Assembly (NCBI RefSeq): GCF_026967795.1
Contig: NZ_JAPVBH010000006.1
Coordinates: 124,001 to 188,000 of the forward strand
DNA: 64,000 bases
Reading direction: 5' to 3'
DNA from: Modestobacter sp. VKM Ac-2986
GTDB taxonomy: Bacteria; Actinomycetota; Actinomycetes; Mycobacteriales; Geodermatophilaceae
The notes below the pieces were generated by a model. That model made no database searches and was not told the origin of the DNA. It worked only from the letters and a program-made list of their open reading frames with translations. The translations under genes and the position numbers were made by a program. Positions 8,203-16,140 of the stretch are shown piece after piece (the stretch's first letter is position 1; every line of letters begins with the position of its first letter).

Positions 8203-8237
8203 CTGGAGCCCCGGCCGCGGTCGGGCCGGGGCTCCAG
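8203..8237 (+). terminator. Terminator hairpin after phoX
   Basis: A perfect 14-base-pair stem (8203-8216 with 8224-8237, CTGGAGCCCCGGCC and its complement) has a 7-base loop and lies 12 bases after the phoX stop. Confidence 0.75.
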
Positions 8238-8298
8238 CGGGTCGCGGCGCTCGACGGGACGGTCCTGCCGACACCGGCAGGTACCGCAGGCACGCCGC

Positions 8299-8736
8299 TC
8301 AGGTGCAGAACTCGTTGCCCTCCGGGTCGGTCAGCACGGCCCACGAGGTGCCCATCCCGGACCGGTCCTCGACGAACGTCGCGCCGAGGGCGGTGAGCCG
8401 CTCGACGGCTGCGGCGATCCGCTGCTGCTGCTCGGCCGGCGGCACCGACGGCCCGCCGCCGGCCTGCAGGTCCAGGTGCACCCGGTTCTTGACCGTCTTG
8501 GGCTCGGGCACGCGCTGGAAGAACAGCCGGGGCTGGGTCGGGTCGGTGCTCTCCACGGCGGAGGCGTCGTTCCAGTGGTCCTCCGGCACGCCGCGGGCGG
8601 CCAGCCAACTGGGCCAGTCGGCCGCACCGTCGGGTGGGCCGGGTACGCGGTAGCCGCGGTCGCTCAGCGCGGCAGCCCAGAAGGTGGCCAGCCGCCCGGG
8701 GTCCTGGGCGTCGAAGACGATCTGCACGGGTCGCAC
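8299..8736 (-). CDS. VOC family protein
   Basis: A 145-residue glyoxalase/vicinal-oxygen-chelate fold protein. It begins RPVQIVFDAQDPGRLATFWA, carries VHLDLQAG in the second repeat and ends in VLTDPEGNEFC, the pattern of the glyoxalase-like subgroup found widely in actinobacteria. No reaction can be assigned. GTG at 8736 is chosen because the next in-frame GTG (8727) would remove the first conserved residues. It lies 50 bases after the pterin dehydratase gene on the same strand and could be cotranscribed with it. Confidence 0.78.
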   Translation of the reverse strand: MRPVQIVFDAQDPGRLATFWAAALSDRGYRVPGPPDGAADWPSWLAARGVPEDHWNDASAVESTDPTQPRLFFQRVPEPKTVKNRVHLDLQAGGGPSVPPAEQQQRIAAAVERLTALGATFVEDRSGMGTSWAVLTDPEGNEFCT

Positions 8737-8786
8737 TGCTCCAGCGTGCCCGAGGTCGGCGCCCGCGGGAACCACCGAGTGCGCGG

Positions 8787-9083
8787 TCAGCCCTCGGCGG
8801 CCAGGAGCTCGTCGGCGCGGCGGGCGAACTCCACGTCGAGCTCGGTCACCGCGTCGACCGAGTGGGTCAGCAGGTGCACGGTCAGGGTGCCGTAGCCGAT
8901 CTCGACGTCGGGGTGGTGGTCCAGGGCGTCGGCGACGTCGGCCAGGGCGAGGACGTGCGCCGCGGCGGCACGGAAGTCGATGCCCCGGGTCCGGCGGTGG
9001 ATGCCGTGCACGTCACCGGCCCAGTCGGGCAGTTCCGCCAGGGCGTCGGCGAGGTCCTCAGGGCTGAGCGGGGTGCGGGCCAT
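8787..9083 (-). CDS. 4a-hydroxytetrahydrobiopterin dehydratase
   Basis: A 98-residue pterin-4a-carbinolamine dehydratase, which recycles tetrahydropterin cofactor. The hallmark DHHPDVEIGYGTLTVHLLTH, with its His-His-Pro active-site motif, and the following VTELDVEFA are present, and the length is normal for the family. It starts at ATG 9083. No aromatic amino-acid hydroxylase is visible nearby; the gene sits just downstream of the sulfate assimilation block on the same strand and may be a separate unit. Confidence 0.88.
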   Translation of the reverse strand: MARTPLSPEDLADALAELPDWAGDVHGIHRRTRGIDFRAAAAHVLALADVADALDHHPDVEIGYGTLTVHLLTHSVDAVTELDVEFARRADELLAAEG

Positions 9084-9105
9084 GCGCCGATCCTGCCGTC
9101 CTCGG

Positions 9106-9150
9106 CCTCGTCCCAGGGCCCCGCGGCGCGCGTCGTGGGGAGGGACGAGG
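9106..9150 (-). terminator. Possible terminator after cysH
   Basis: CCTCGTCCC (9106-9114) and GGGACGAGG (9142-9150) are perfect inverted 9-base arms around a GC-rich 27-base loop, immediately downstream of the cysH stop. Confidence 0.4.
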
Positions 9151-9157
9151 TCCTCCC

Positions 9158-9871
9158 TCAGGTGTGCAGCCCGCACTCGACCTTGTTCCTGCCGGCCCAG
9201 CGGCCGGCCCGGGGGTCCTCGCCGGGGGCGACGGGGCGGGTGCAGGGCGCGCAGCCGATGGAGGCGTACCCGATCTCGGCCAGCGGGTTCACCGGCACCT
9301 GGTGCTCGGCGATGTAGGCGTCCACGTCGTCCTGCGTCCAGGCGGCCAGCGGGTTGACCTTCACCATGCCGCGCTTGGCGTCCCAGTCGACGACCTTCGT
9401 GCCGGTGCGGCTCGCCGACTCGTCGCGGCGCACCCCCGAGCCCCAGGCGGTGTAGCCGGCCAGGGCGGCGGCCAGCGGCTGCACCTTGCGCAGCGCGCAG
9501 CACAGGTCGGGGTCGCGCTCGTACAGCCGCGGCCCGTGCTCGGCGTCCTGCTCGGCGACGGTGCGCGCCGGCATGATGCTGTGCACCGTGATCGGCATGA
9601 CGCTGCTGATCCAGTCGCGGGTGCCGATGGTCTCGGCGAAGTGGTAGCCGGTCTCCAGGAACACCACGTTCACCCCGGGGACGGCGCGGCCGGCCAGGTG
9701 CGCCAGCAGACCGTCGGCCATCGAGGAGGTGATGGCGAAGGAGTCGCCGAAGGTCTCCCCGGCCCAGGTGAGCACGGCCAGCGCCTGCTCGACCGGGTCG
9801 GCGATGCCCTCGAAGCGGGCGTCGGCCTCGGCGGCGAGCTCGGGCGTCGGTGTCGCGATCGCAGTCGTCAT
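9158..9871 (-). CDS. cysH: Phosphoadenylyl/adenylyl-sulfate reductase
   Basis: A 237-residue reductase that converts activated sulfate (APS or PAPS) to sulfite. The iron-sulfur ligands are all present: Cys124-Cys125 in DLCCALRKV and Cys207/Cys210 in IGCAPCTRPV. The C-terminal ECGLHT carries the catalytic Cys233. The four cluster cysteines indicate the 4Fe-4S type, which normally prefers APS. SFAITSSMADG forms the nucleotide-binding loop. It starts at ATG 9871, overlapping the stop of the small zinc-ribbon gene by four bases, and is the third gene of the sirA operon. Confidence 0.93.
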   Translation of the reverse strand: MTTAIATPTPELAAEADARFEGIADPVEQALAVLTWAGETFGDSFAITSSMADGLLAHLAGRAVPGVNVVFLETGYHFAETIGTRDWISSVMPITVHSIMPARTVAEQDAEHGPRLYERDPDLCCALRKVQPLAAALAGYTAWGSGVRRDESASRTGTKVVDWDAKRGMVKVNPLAAWTQDDVDAYIAEHQVPVNPLAEIGYASIGCAPCTRPVAPGEDPRAGRWAGRNKVECGLHT

Positions 9872-10038
9872 GGGCGCTGGACCCCCGTTCCGGTCAGGTG
9901 GACGGTGAAGCTCCGCAGGCAGGCGCCGCAGCGCCAGCCGTCCGGGTCCTCGCCGTGCGGGAGGAGGTCCTCCTCACCGCAGTACGGGCAGTGGAACACC
10001 GGCAGCTGGCGCTGCCTTCCCGACCCGCTCTCGCTCAT
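9868..10038 (-). CDS. Small zinc-ribbon protein of the sulfate assimilation operon
   Basis: A 56-residue protein with two CxxC knuckles, CPYC at 17-20 and CGAC at 37-40, making a likely single zinc or iron ribbon. Both ends overlap its neighbours by four bases: its ATG shares ATGA with the sirA stop, and its stop shares ATGA with the cysH start. It is therefore translationally coupled between sulfite reductase and APS reductase. Small genes at this position are known in other actinobacteria, but no function is assigned; an electron carrier or cluster-assembly helper is conceivable. Confidence 0.75.
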   Translation of the reverse strand: MSESGSGRQRQLPVFHCPYCGEEDLLPHGEDPDGWRCGACLRSFTVHLTGTGVQRP

Positions 10039-11708
10039 CGCAGCCAGTCGTCCTCGGCCCGCGCCACGTAGGCGGCGAACCGCTCGCCCTCGCTGCGCCG
10101 CTCCATGAACCCGCGCAGCACCCGCTCGCAGTAGTCCGCGGTCTCGTCCTTGGTGATCTTGTGGGCGCGCAGCTTGCGGCCGAAGGTCGCCTCGATGCCG
10201 AGGTGGCCGCCCAGGTGCACCTGGAAGCCCTCGACGCTCTCGCCGGCGGCGTTGGTGACGATCATGCCCTTGAAGCCGATGTCCGCGGTCTGGAACCGGG
10301 CGCAGGCGTTGGGGCAGCCGTTGACGTTGATCGCGATCGGCTCGTCGAAGTCCGGCAGCCGGTTCTCCAGCTCGGTGAACAGCTCCTGGGCGTGGGCCTT
10401 GGTCTCGACGATCGCCAGCTTGCAGAACTCCAGGCCGGTGCAGGCCATCGTGCCGCGGCGGAAGGCGCTGGGGCGCACCTGCAGGTCCAGGGCGTCCAGC
10501 TCGGCGATCAGCGGCTCGACAGCATCGTCGGCGACGTCGAGGATGGCCAGCTTCTGCTGCGCCGTCGTCCGGATGCGGCCCTGCGCGTACCGGTCGGCGA
10601 GCTCGGCGACCTGGGCGAGCAGGGTGCCGCTGACCCGGCCGGTGCGCAGCGCGAAGCCGAGGACATTGCGCCCGTCGCGCTGCTTGGAGACGCCGACGTG
10701 GTCGCGCTGGTCGTGCGCGGCCGGCGCGGGGGCCGGGCCGTCGGGCAGCGCCTCGTGCAGGTACTCGTCCTGCAGCACCTGGCGGAACTTCTCCGGACCC
10801 CAGTCGGCGAGGAGGAACTTCAGCCGCGCCTGGGTCCGCGACCGGCGGTAGCCGTAGTCGCGGAACACCGAGCACACCCCGGCCCAGACGTCGGAGACCT
10901 GGTCGGGGCGGACGAAGACGCCCAGCCGCACGGCCAGCTTCGGGTTGGTCGACAGGCCACCGCCGACCCAGACGTCGTAGCCGGCCTCGCCGTCGGCGTC
11001 CACGACCCCGACGAAGGAGAGGTCGTTGATCTCGTGGCCGGTGCAGTGGTCGACGCAGCCGGACATCGAGGTCTTGAACTTGCGCGGCAGGTTGGAGAAC
11101 TCCGGGCTGCCGACGTACTTCTCCACCGTCTCGGCGATGACGCCGGTGGCGTCGATGACCTCGTCGGCCAGGACGCCGGCCAGCGGGCAGTTGAGCATGG
11201 TGCGCGGGGTGTCGCCGCACGCCTCCATGGTCGACAGGCCCACGGACTCCAGGCGGTCCCAGATCTCCGGGACGTCCTCGATGCGGATCCAGTGGTACTG
11301 GATGTTCTGCCGGTCGGTGACGTCGGCGACGTCCCGGCCGAAGTCGGTGCTGATGCCGGCCAGCACGCGCAGCTGGTCGGAGGAGAGCTGGCCGCCGTCG
11401 ATGCGGGCGCGCAGCATGAAGTAGCGGTCCTCGAGCTCCTCGGGCTCCAGCACGGCGGTCTTGCCGCCGGGGATGCCCTGGGCGCGCTGGGTGTAGAGCC
11501 CGAACCAGCGCATCCGCCCACGCAGGTCGCCGGGGTCGATGGAGTCGAAGCCGGCCTTGGAGTAGATGTCGATGATCCGCTGGCGCACCTCGAGCCCGTC
11601 GGAGTCCTTCTTCATCCGCTCGTTCGGGTTCAGCGGCTCGCGGTAGCCCAGCGCCCACTGGCCCTGTCCACGGACGGGCCGGCTGCTGCTGCGGGTGGGG
11701 GTGGACAC
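10035..11708 (-). CDS. sirA: Ferredoxin-dependent sulfite reductase
   Basis: A 557-residue siroheme/4Fe-4S enzyme that reduces sulfite to sulfide with six electrons from ferredoxin. Cluster and siroheme-bridging ligands are Cys423 and Cys429 (ACTGLEFCK) and Cys465 and Cys469 (NGCPNACARF). Tyr72 and Cys164 lie where mycobacterial sulfite reductase forms an unusual Tyr-Cys crosslink, which supports sulfite over nitrite as substrate. GTG at 11708 follows GGAG by 10 bases. The gene heads a sirA, zinc ribbon, cysH operon and lies behind a cysteine-rich leader peptide that probably controls it by cysteine availability. Confidence 0.93.
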   Translation of the reverse strand: MSTPTRSSSRPVRGQGQWALGYREPLNPNERMKKDSDGLEVRQRIIDIYSKAGFDSIDPGDLRGRMRWFGLYTQRAQGIPGGKTAVLEPEELEDRYFMLRARIDGGQLSSDQLRVLAGISTDFGRDVADVTDRQNIQYHWIRIEDVPEIWDRLESVGLSTMEACGDTPRTMLNCPLAGVLADEVIDATGVIAETVEKYVGSPEFSNLPRKFKTSMSGCVDHCTGHEINDLSFVGVVDADGEAGYDVWVGGGLSTNPKLAVRLGVFVRPDQVSDVWAGVCSVFRDYGYRRSRTQARLKFLLADWGPEKFRQVLQDEYLHEALPDGPAPAPAAHDQRDHVGVSKQRDGRNVLGFALRTGRVSGTLLAQVAELADRYAQGRIRTTAQQKLAILDVADDAVEPLIAELDALDLQVRPSAFRRGTMACTGLEFCKLAIVETKAHAQELFTELENRLPDFDEPIAINVNGCPNACARFQTADIGFKGMIVTNAAGESVEGFQVHLGGHLGIEATFGRKLRAHKITKDETADYCERVLRGFMERRSEGERFAAYVARAEDDWLR

Positions 11709-11712
11709 GTCA

Positions 11713-11748
11713 GGAGATCTCCATCTGCGCTGCGCACGGGACGTGCGC
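11713..11748 (-). promoter_or_regulatory. Structured spacer before sirA
   Basis: Between the leader peptide and sirA, a perfect 7-base-pair hairpin (11732-11748, GCGCACG with CGTGCGC, 3-base loop) lies upstream of a palindrome GGAGATCTCC (11713-11722) that contains the sirA Shine-Dalgarno sequence. The arrangement could let leader translation control ribosome access. Confidence 0.4.
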
Positions 11749-11801
11749 GACGCGGCCGGGGGGAGTGCAGCGGGGAGGGGCTGCCGAACTGGGGCCGGGG
11801 G

Positions 11802-11888
11802 TCAGCGCGCGGCGCGACACGCGGCGCTGCAGACGCGCGCCAGGTCGACGTGCAGGCGCGCCACGAGGGGAACGCCGCAGTCCGTCAC
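11802..11888 (-). CDS. Cys-rich leader peptide (Ms5788A-like) of the sirA operon
   Basis: A 28-residue open reading frame starts GTG at 11888 and ends TGA at 11802, 93 bases before sirA. It encodes TDCGVPLVARLHVDLARVC followed by SAAC, with cysteines at positions 4, 20 and 24. The core LVARLHVDLARVCS closely resembles the short Cys-rich leader peptides described upstream of sulfur genes in actinobacteria, where slow translation through Cys codons reports cysteine shortage. Only 34 bases separate it from the Nudix gene upstream, so its promoter must overlap that gene's end. Confidence 0.8.
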   Translation of the reverse strand: MTDCGVPLVARLHVDLARVCSAACRAAR

Positions 11889-11922
11889 GCCCCGATCGTC
11901 CCACACGCGGGGGCCGGAGGGG

Positions 11923-12642
11923 TCACGGCCGGGCGAGCAGGGCCCGGACGGCGGGCAGCAGCGGCCGGTCGGCGGGGATCCAGTCCAGCGCCTCCAGCTC
12001 CTCGGCGCCCAGCCAGCGCAGCTCGGAGTGCTCGTGGGCGACCAGCTCGCCGTCCGTCACCCGCCCGGACCAGACCCGCAGCGTCGAGGCGCCCGGCGCG
12101 CCGCCGGCCACCACCCCGTCCAGCGGCACCTCCCCGAGGAAGGACCCCGGGGCGATCGCGACACCCAGCTCCTCCCGGCACTCCCGGACCAGCGCCGACA
12201 GGTCGGACTCGCCGCGCTCCACCTTGCCGCCGGGGAACTCCCACAGCCCGGCCAGCCCGCCGGTGCCGCGCTGGGCGACCAGCACCCGGCGCCGGTCGTC
12301 GACCAGGGCCGCGCCGACCACCTGGGTAACGTCCAGCGCGCGCCGGGCGGCCGCGGCGGCGTAGCCGTCCAGGTGCGCGGCCATGGCCCGGGCGACCCGC
12401 CGCCGCCCGCGCGGCAGCCCGTCGACCTGCTCGTGCACGAGCGTGCCCGCGGCGGTGGCCTGGAACGTGCGGGTGTGCACCAGGCGCCCGCCGCCGTGCG
12501 AGGCCCGGTACTCGTCGCGCCAGGGTCGCTGCGACACCACCTCGGTCAGCGGGCGGGCCCACGGGCGCCCCAGTGCGCGGGCGACGTCGAAGGCGACGGT
12601 GAGCGGGGCGTCCACCAGAGTGGTGAACCGCAGCTGCGACAC
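11923..12642 (-). CDS. SRPBCC-Nudix fusion (MutT-type pyrophosphohydrolase)
   Basis: A 239-residue two-domain protein. Residues 1-100 resemble an SRPBCC polyketide-cyclase-like barrel (LRFTTLVDAPLTVAFDVARA). Residues 105-239 form a MutT/NudA-type Nudix hydrolase with a complete Nudix box from Gly139 to Val161 (GKVERGESDLSALVRECREE). The preceding AQRGTGGLAGLWEFPGGK fits 8-oxo-dGTP/CTP pyrophosphohydrolases. GTG at 12642 is chosen because further extension enters the divergent Rrf2 gene. It is transcribed toward the leader peptide and sirA. The fusion is unusual; the N-terminal domain may bind a ligand. Confidence 0.85.
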   Translation of the reverse strand: MSQLRFTTLVDAPLTVAFDVARALGRPWARPLTEVVSQRPWRDEYRASHGGGRLVHTRTFQATAAGTLVHEQVDGLPRGRRRVARAMAAHLDGYAAAAARRALDVTQVVGAALVDDRRRVLVAQRGTGGLAGLWEFPGGKVERGESDLSALVRECREELGVAIAPGSFLGEVPLDGVVAGGAPGASTLRVWSGRVTDGELVAHEHSELRWLGAEELEALDWIPADRPLLPAVRALLARP

Positions 12643-12678
12643 GGGGGCCAGCTTCCCAGACACGGCAGACTGACCTCC

Positions 12679-13152
12679 GTGCGCATCTCCGCCCGGGTCG
12701 ACTACGCGGTGCGGGCAGCCGTCGAGCTGGCCGCCGTCGCCCCCGAGTCCCTCACCTCCGACCGGATCGCGCAGGCGCAGGGCATCCCGGCGCGCTTCCT
12801 GCAGGCCATCCTGGGCGACCTGCAGCACGCCCGGCTGGTCACCAGCCAGCGCGGCCGGGAGGGCGGGTACCGGCTGGCCCTGCCGCCGTCGGAGGTCTCC
12901 ATCGCCCGGGTCATGCGGGTCGAGCAGGGCTTCCTCGCCGAGGTGCACGGCCAGCGGCCGGAGGACGTCGAGTACCCCGGAGCGGCGGCGCCGCTGTCCT
13001 CGGTCTGGGTCGCCGCGCGCGAGGCCTACCGCCGGGTGCTGGAGAACGTCACCCTGGCCGACGTCGTCGCCGGCCGGATGCCCCCGGAGGTCGCGGAGAT
13101 GATCGAGCTGGACAGCGCCTGGCGCTCCTTCGGTCTCCCCGCCCGCGACTGA
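12679..13152 (+). CDS. Rrf2 family transcriptional regulator
   Basis: A 157-residue Rrf2-type repressor with an N-terminal winged helix (RISARVDYAVRAAVELA; AQGIPARFLQAILGDLQHARL; SQRGREGGYRLA). It contains no cysteine at all, so it cannot bind the Fe-S cluster of IscR or NsrR and is closer to the CymR type, which senses sulfur metabolism through a protein partner. It is divergent from the Nudix gene that leads into the sulfite reductase operon, with only 36 bases between starts, so it may regulate that region. A CAGACT hexamer lies 7 bases before the GTG. Confidence 0.85.
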   Translation: MRISARVDYAVRAAVELAAVAPESLTSDRIAQAQGIPARFLQAILGDLQHARLVTSQRGREGGYRLALPPSEVSIARVMRVEQGFLAEVHGQRPEDVEYPGAAAPLSSVWVAAREAYRRVLENVTLADVVAGRMPPEVAEMIELDSAWRSFGLPARD

Positions 13153-13161
13153 CCCGCTCGC

Positions 13162-14517
13162 TCAGCCCGCGGCGTTGCCGGTGACGTTCCAGGCGGCCAG
13201 CCGCAGCGCGGGCACCGCGACCCGGTTGTAGCCCATCGGCCCCATCAGCCGGGTCGGCTGCCCCTCCACCACCGAGCCCACCGTGACCGCACCCGGGGCG
13301 AGGGCCTCCAGGTAGGACTGGGTGAAGCGCAGCGTGCTCACCGGGGCCACGACCTGCCCGTCCTCGACCAGCCAGACGCCGTTGCGGGTCAGCCCGGTCC
13401 ACACCGACCGCTTCGGGTCGACGGCCCGGGTGTACCAGAGGTCGCTGACCAGCAGGCCGCGGTCCAGCCCGGCCACGAGCTCCTCGACCGTGCCGCCGTC
13501 ACCGGCCGACAGCGCCGGGTCGCCGGCCACCGGGCCCCAGGTGGAGCCGACGTCCGAGCCGTGCCCGGACGACGTCCGCCCGAGCGCCGCGGCCACCCGC
13601 CGGTCGGTGGTCAGGCCGACCGGGACGCCGTCGCGCACCAGTTCGGTGCGCCCGGTCGGCGTCCCCTCGGTGTCGAAGGGCAGCCCGACGCCGCCCTGCG
13701 GGTCGTCGACCAGGGTGACCGCGGGGTCGAACTGCTGGTCGCCCAGCCGCAGCCCCGACGTCCCGTCGACGACGGCCTTGCCGTTGAACTGCCCCGACAC
13801 CAGCCCGGCGACCAGGTCGGTCACCGCGGCCGGCTCCAGCACCACGGCGTACCGGCCCGGGTCGACCGGGACGGCGTCCACGCCGGCGCGGGCCTTGGCC
13901 CCGGCCCGTGCACCGAGGGCGGCACAGTCGAGGTCGGCCAGCCGCCCGGTCATCGCGCGGGCCACGCCGTCGGCGCCGGTGAGCCGGGCGATGCCGTCGC
14001 CGATCGCCGAGGTGGTCGCGCCACGCAGGTGCCGGCCGGCGGTGTCGGCGAGCACGGTGGTCAGCGACGCGGTCTGCACGAAGCCGGCGGTGCTCAGCCC
14101 GCCGGCGCCCTCGACGAAGGCGGCCACGCCGGCCGCGCGCTCGGCGGGGGAGGCCTCGGCGGTCGCGGGGTCGTGGGAGCCGGCCGAGGTCGGTGGCGCG
14201 GGCGTCCCGAGCCCGGGCCAGTCCGGGTCGCGGGGGCGCAGCCGCGCCGCGGCCAGGGTGGCGGCGACCAGGTCGGCGAGCGCACCGGGGCGGGCGCGGG
14301 TGGTCGCCGCCGTCGCCGTCCGGCCGCCGTCCACGGCCAGCTGCAGGTGCACCGTCACACGCTCGTCGGCGACGTTCTGGTGGATCGCGGAGTCGGCGAA
14401 CCGGGTGAGCGCCAGCGCTGCCTGCTCGACGCGCACGGTGGCCTGCGCGGCGGGCCCGGCCTGCCGGCGCACCTCGCCGAGGACGGCGGCGGCGAGGGCG
14501 TCGAGGTCGGCGGTCAC
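13162..14517 (-). CDS. pmbA: TldD/PmbA family protein (PmbA/TldE subunit)
   Basis: A 451-residue partner subunit of the TldD-TldE metalloprotease, which degrades or matures small peptides. It has the family C-terminal half (VVDGTSGLRLGDQQFDP; LPFDTEGTPTGRTELVRDG; GLLVSDLWYTRAVDP; SYLEALAPGAV) but no HExxxH motif, as expected for TldE. The GTG start at 14517 overlaps the tldD stop by four bases. Both genes form one operon transcribed leftwards. No dedicated substrate-peptide gene was recognised. Confidence 0.88.
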   Translation of the reverse strand: MTADLDALAAAVLGEVRRQAGPAAQATVRVEQAALALTRFADSAIHQNVADERVTVHLQLAVDGGRTATAATTRARPGALADLVAATLAAARLRPRDPDWPGLGTPAPPTSAGSHDPATAEASPAERAAGVAAFVEGAGGLSTAGFVQTASLTTVLADTAGRHLRGATTSAIGDGIARLTGADGVARAMTGRLADLDCAALGARAGAKARAGVDAVPVDPGRYAVVLEPAAVTDLVAGLVSGQFNGKAVVDGTSGLRLGDQQFDPAVTLVDDPQGGVGLPFDTEGTPTGRTELVRDGVPVGLTTDRRVAAALGRTSSGHGSDVGSTWGPVAGDPALSAGDGGTVEELVAGLDRGLLVSDLWYTRAVDPKRSVWTGLTRNGVWLVEDGQVVAPVSTLRFTQSYLEALAPGAVTVGSVVEGQPTRLMGPMGYNRVAVPALRLAAWNVTGNAAG

Positions 14518-16010
14518 CCGCGCACCCCCACCCGGACGCCGGAGAAGCGGGCCGGCGCGGTGCCGTGCCCGGTGTGGCCGGTCTGCCCGGGCTGGCCCTT
14601 GCCGCAGTTGGGCGTGCCCCACGCCTTCCACTCGCCGGGGGCCGCGCCGCCGAGCATGTCCAGCGACTGCCAGAACCGTGGCCCGATGCCGGTGTAGGAG
14701 GGGTTCTTCAGCATCCGCCCGCGCTGCCCGTCCTTGACCTCCCAGCCGATCTCGCAGCCGAACTGGAAGTTGAGCCGCCGGTCGTCGATCGACCAGGAGC
14801 GGTTGTGCTCCATGTACACGCCGTCGTCGGTGGCGGCGAGCATCTCCTCCAGCGTGTGCGGCCCGGGCTCCAGGCCGACGTTGGTCATCCGCACCATGGG
14901 CAGCCGCGCCCAGCCGTCGGCGCGCACGGAGCCGGCGTAGGGGAGACCGGCCACCGCCGCGGAGTCCCGCCCGGCCAGGACGCCGACCCACACGCCCTCG
15001 CGCACGGCGTCCCGGGCGGCGGCCGGGGTGCCCTCGTCGTCGAAACCGAAGGAGCCCAGCGCGCCGGGGATGGTCGGGTCGATGGTGACGTTCATCAGCT
15101 CCGAGCCGAAGCGCAGCGAACCCAGCTGGGAGAGGTCCAGCCAGGAGGTGCCGGCGAAGGCGGCCTCCCAGCCGAGGATGCGGTCGAGCTCGATCGCGTG
15201 CCCGACCGACTCGTGGACCTGCAGCGACATCTGCTCACCACCCAGGACCAGCGTGGTGTCCCCGGAGGGGCACTGCGGGGCGGTGAGCAGCTCCTGGCAC
15301 TCCGCGGCGATCCGGTCGGCGTGCGCGGGCAGGTCGATCTCGCGCACCAGCTCGAAGCCCCGGGTGCCGTACTGGCCGCGGAAGGCCGGGTAGGAGCGGC
15401 GCTGGGTCTCCCCGTCGCCCATGGTCAGGCAGTGCATGCCCGCGCCGGTCTCGACGACGTGCTGGCCGATCCGCGCGCCCTCGCTGGAGACGAACGCGGT
15501 CCGGGTGTCCCAGGCCTGGTACAGCGCCTCGGCGACCGCGACACCCGCCGCCTTCATCGTCGCGGTGACCCCGGTGAGGAGCGCGGCCTTCTCCGCCAGC
15601 GGGACGGCGAAGGGGTCCTCCAGGCACGTGCTGGACCACCCGCCCTGCACCGGCGGGACGGCGACCAGCTCCATCGGCGGCCCGGGGACGGCGGCCGAGG
15701 CCCGCGCGATCGCGGCGGCCCGCGCCCCGGTGCGCCGGGCGTCGGCGTCCCCGGCCGGGTCGCCGAGGGCGGCGAAGCCCCACGAGCTGCCGACCAGGGC
15801 CCGGACGCCCAGCCCGACCGACGCCGTCTGGTCCAGCGTGCGGACGTCGCCGTCCCGGGCGGTGATCGACTCGTGCCGCCGGTCGACCACCCGCGCGTCG
15901 GCGTAGCGGGCGCCGGCGGCCAGCGCGGCCTGCACGGCGGCGGTGGCCGCGTCGAACGCGGCGGCGTCCACGGCGGCCGGGACGGCCCCGATCTGGTTAG
16001 CAGTGCTCAT
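14514..16010 (-). CDS. tldD: TldD family metallopeptidase
   Basis: A 498-residue zinc metallopeptidase subunit. HESVGH at residues 266-271 is the HExxxH zinc motif, and Cys467 in GTPNCGKGQ is the usual additional ligand near the C-terminus. HAIELDRILG and GVYMEHNRSWSIDDRRLNFQ are also typical. ATG 16010 is used; a GTG one codon upstream is possible. The C-terminus is extended by a Gly/Thr/His-rich tail. It is coupled to the pmbA gene by a GTGA overlap. Confidence 0.88.
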   Translation of the reverse strand: MSTANQIGAVPAAVDAAAFDAATAAVQAALAAGARYADARVVDRRHESITARDGDVRTLDQTASVGLGVRALVGSSWGFAALGDPAGDADARRTGARAAAIARASAAVPGPPMELVAVPPVQGGWSSTCLEDPFAVPLAEKAALLTGVTATMKAAGVAVAEALYQAWDTRTAFVSSEGARIGQHVVETGAGMHCLTMGDGETQRRSYPAFRGQYGTRGFELVREIDLPAHADRIAAECQELLTAPQCPSGDTTLVLGGEQMSLQVHESVGHAIELDRILGWEAAFAGTSWLDLSQLGSLRFGSELMNVTIDPTIPGALGSFGFDDEGTPAAARDAVREGVWVGVLAGRDSAAVAGLPYAGSVRADGWARLPMVRMTNVGLEPGPHTLEEMLAATDDGVYMEHNRSWSIDDRRLNFQFGCEIGWEVKDGQRGRMLKNPSYTGIGPRFWQSLDMLGGAAPGEWKAWGTPNCGKGQPGQTGHTGHGTAPARFSGVRVGVRG

Positions 16011-16074
16011 CACCGGCCATCCTGCGCCCCGACCCGGGCGGGCACAACAGCGCGGGCGTGCCCGGCCCGGACGT

Positions 16075-16116
16075 GCGAGAGCGCCGCCCCCGACGTTCCG
16101 GGGACGGCGCTCTCGC
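16075..16116 (-). terminator. Terminator hairpin after csbD
   Basis: A perfect 12-base-pair stem (16075-16086 with 16105-16116) encloses a loop that contains further C-rich and G-rich runs. It lies 25 bases beyond the csbD stop, between csbD and tldD. Confidence 0.7.
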
Positions 16117-16140
16117 AGCGGCCTCAGCGGCCGCGGTGGC

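Noticed and set aside
5873-8608. Minus-strand frame of about 911 codons opposite phoX
   Set aside because: It is a shadow of phoX with no recognisable domain; the phoX frame has a Tat signal and family motifs.
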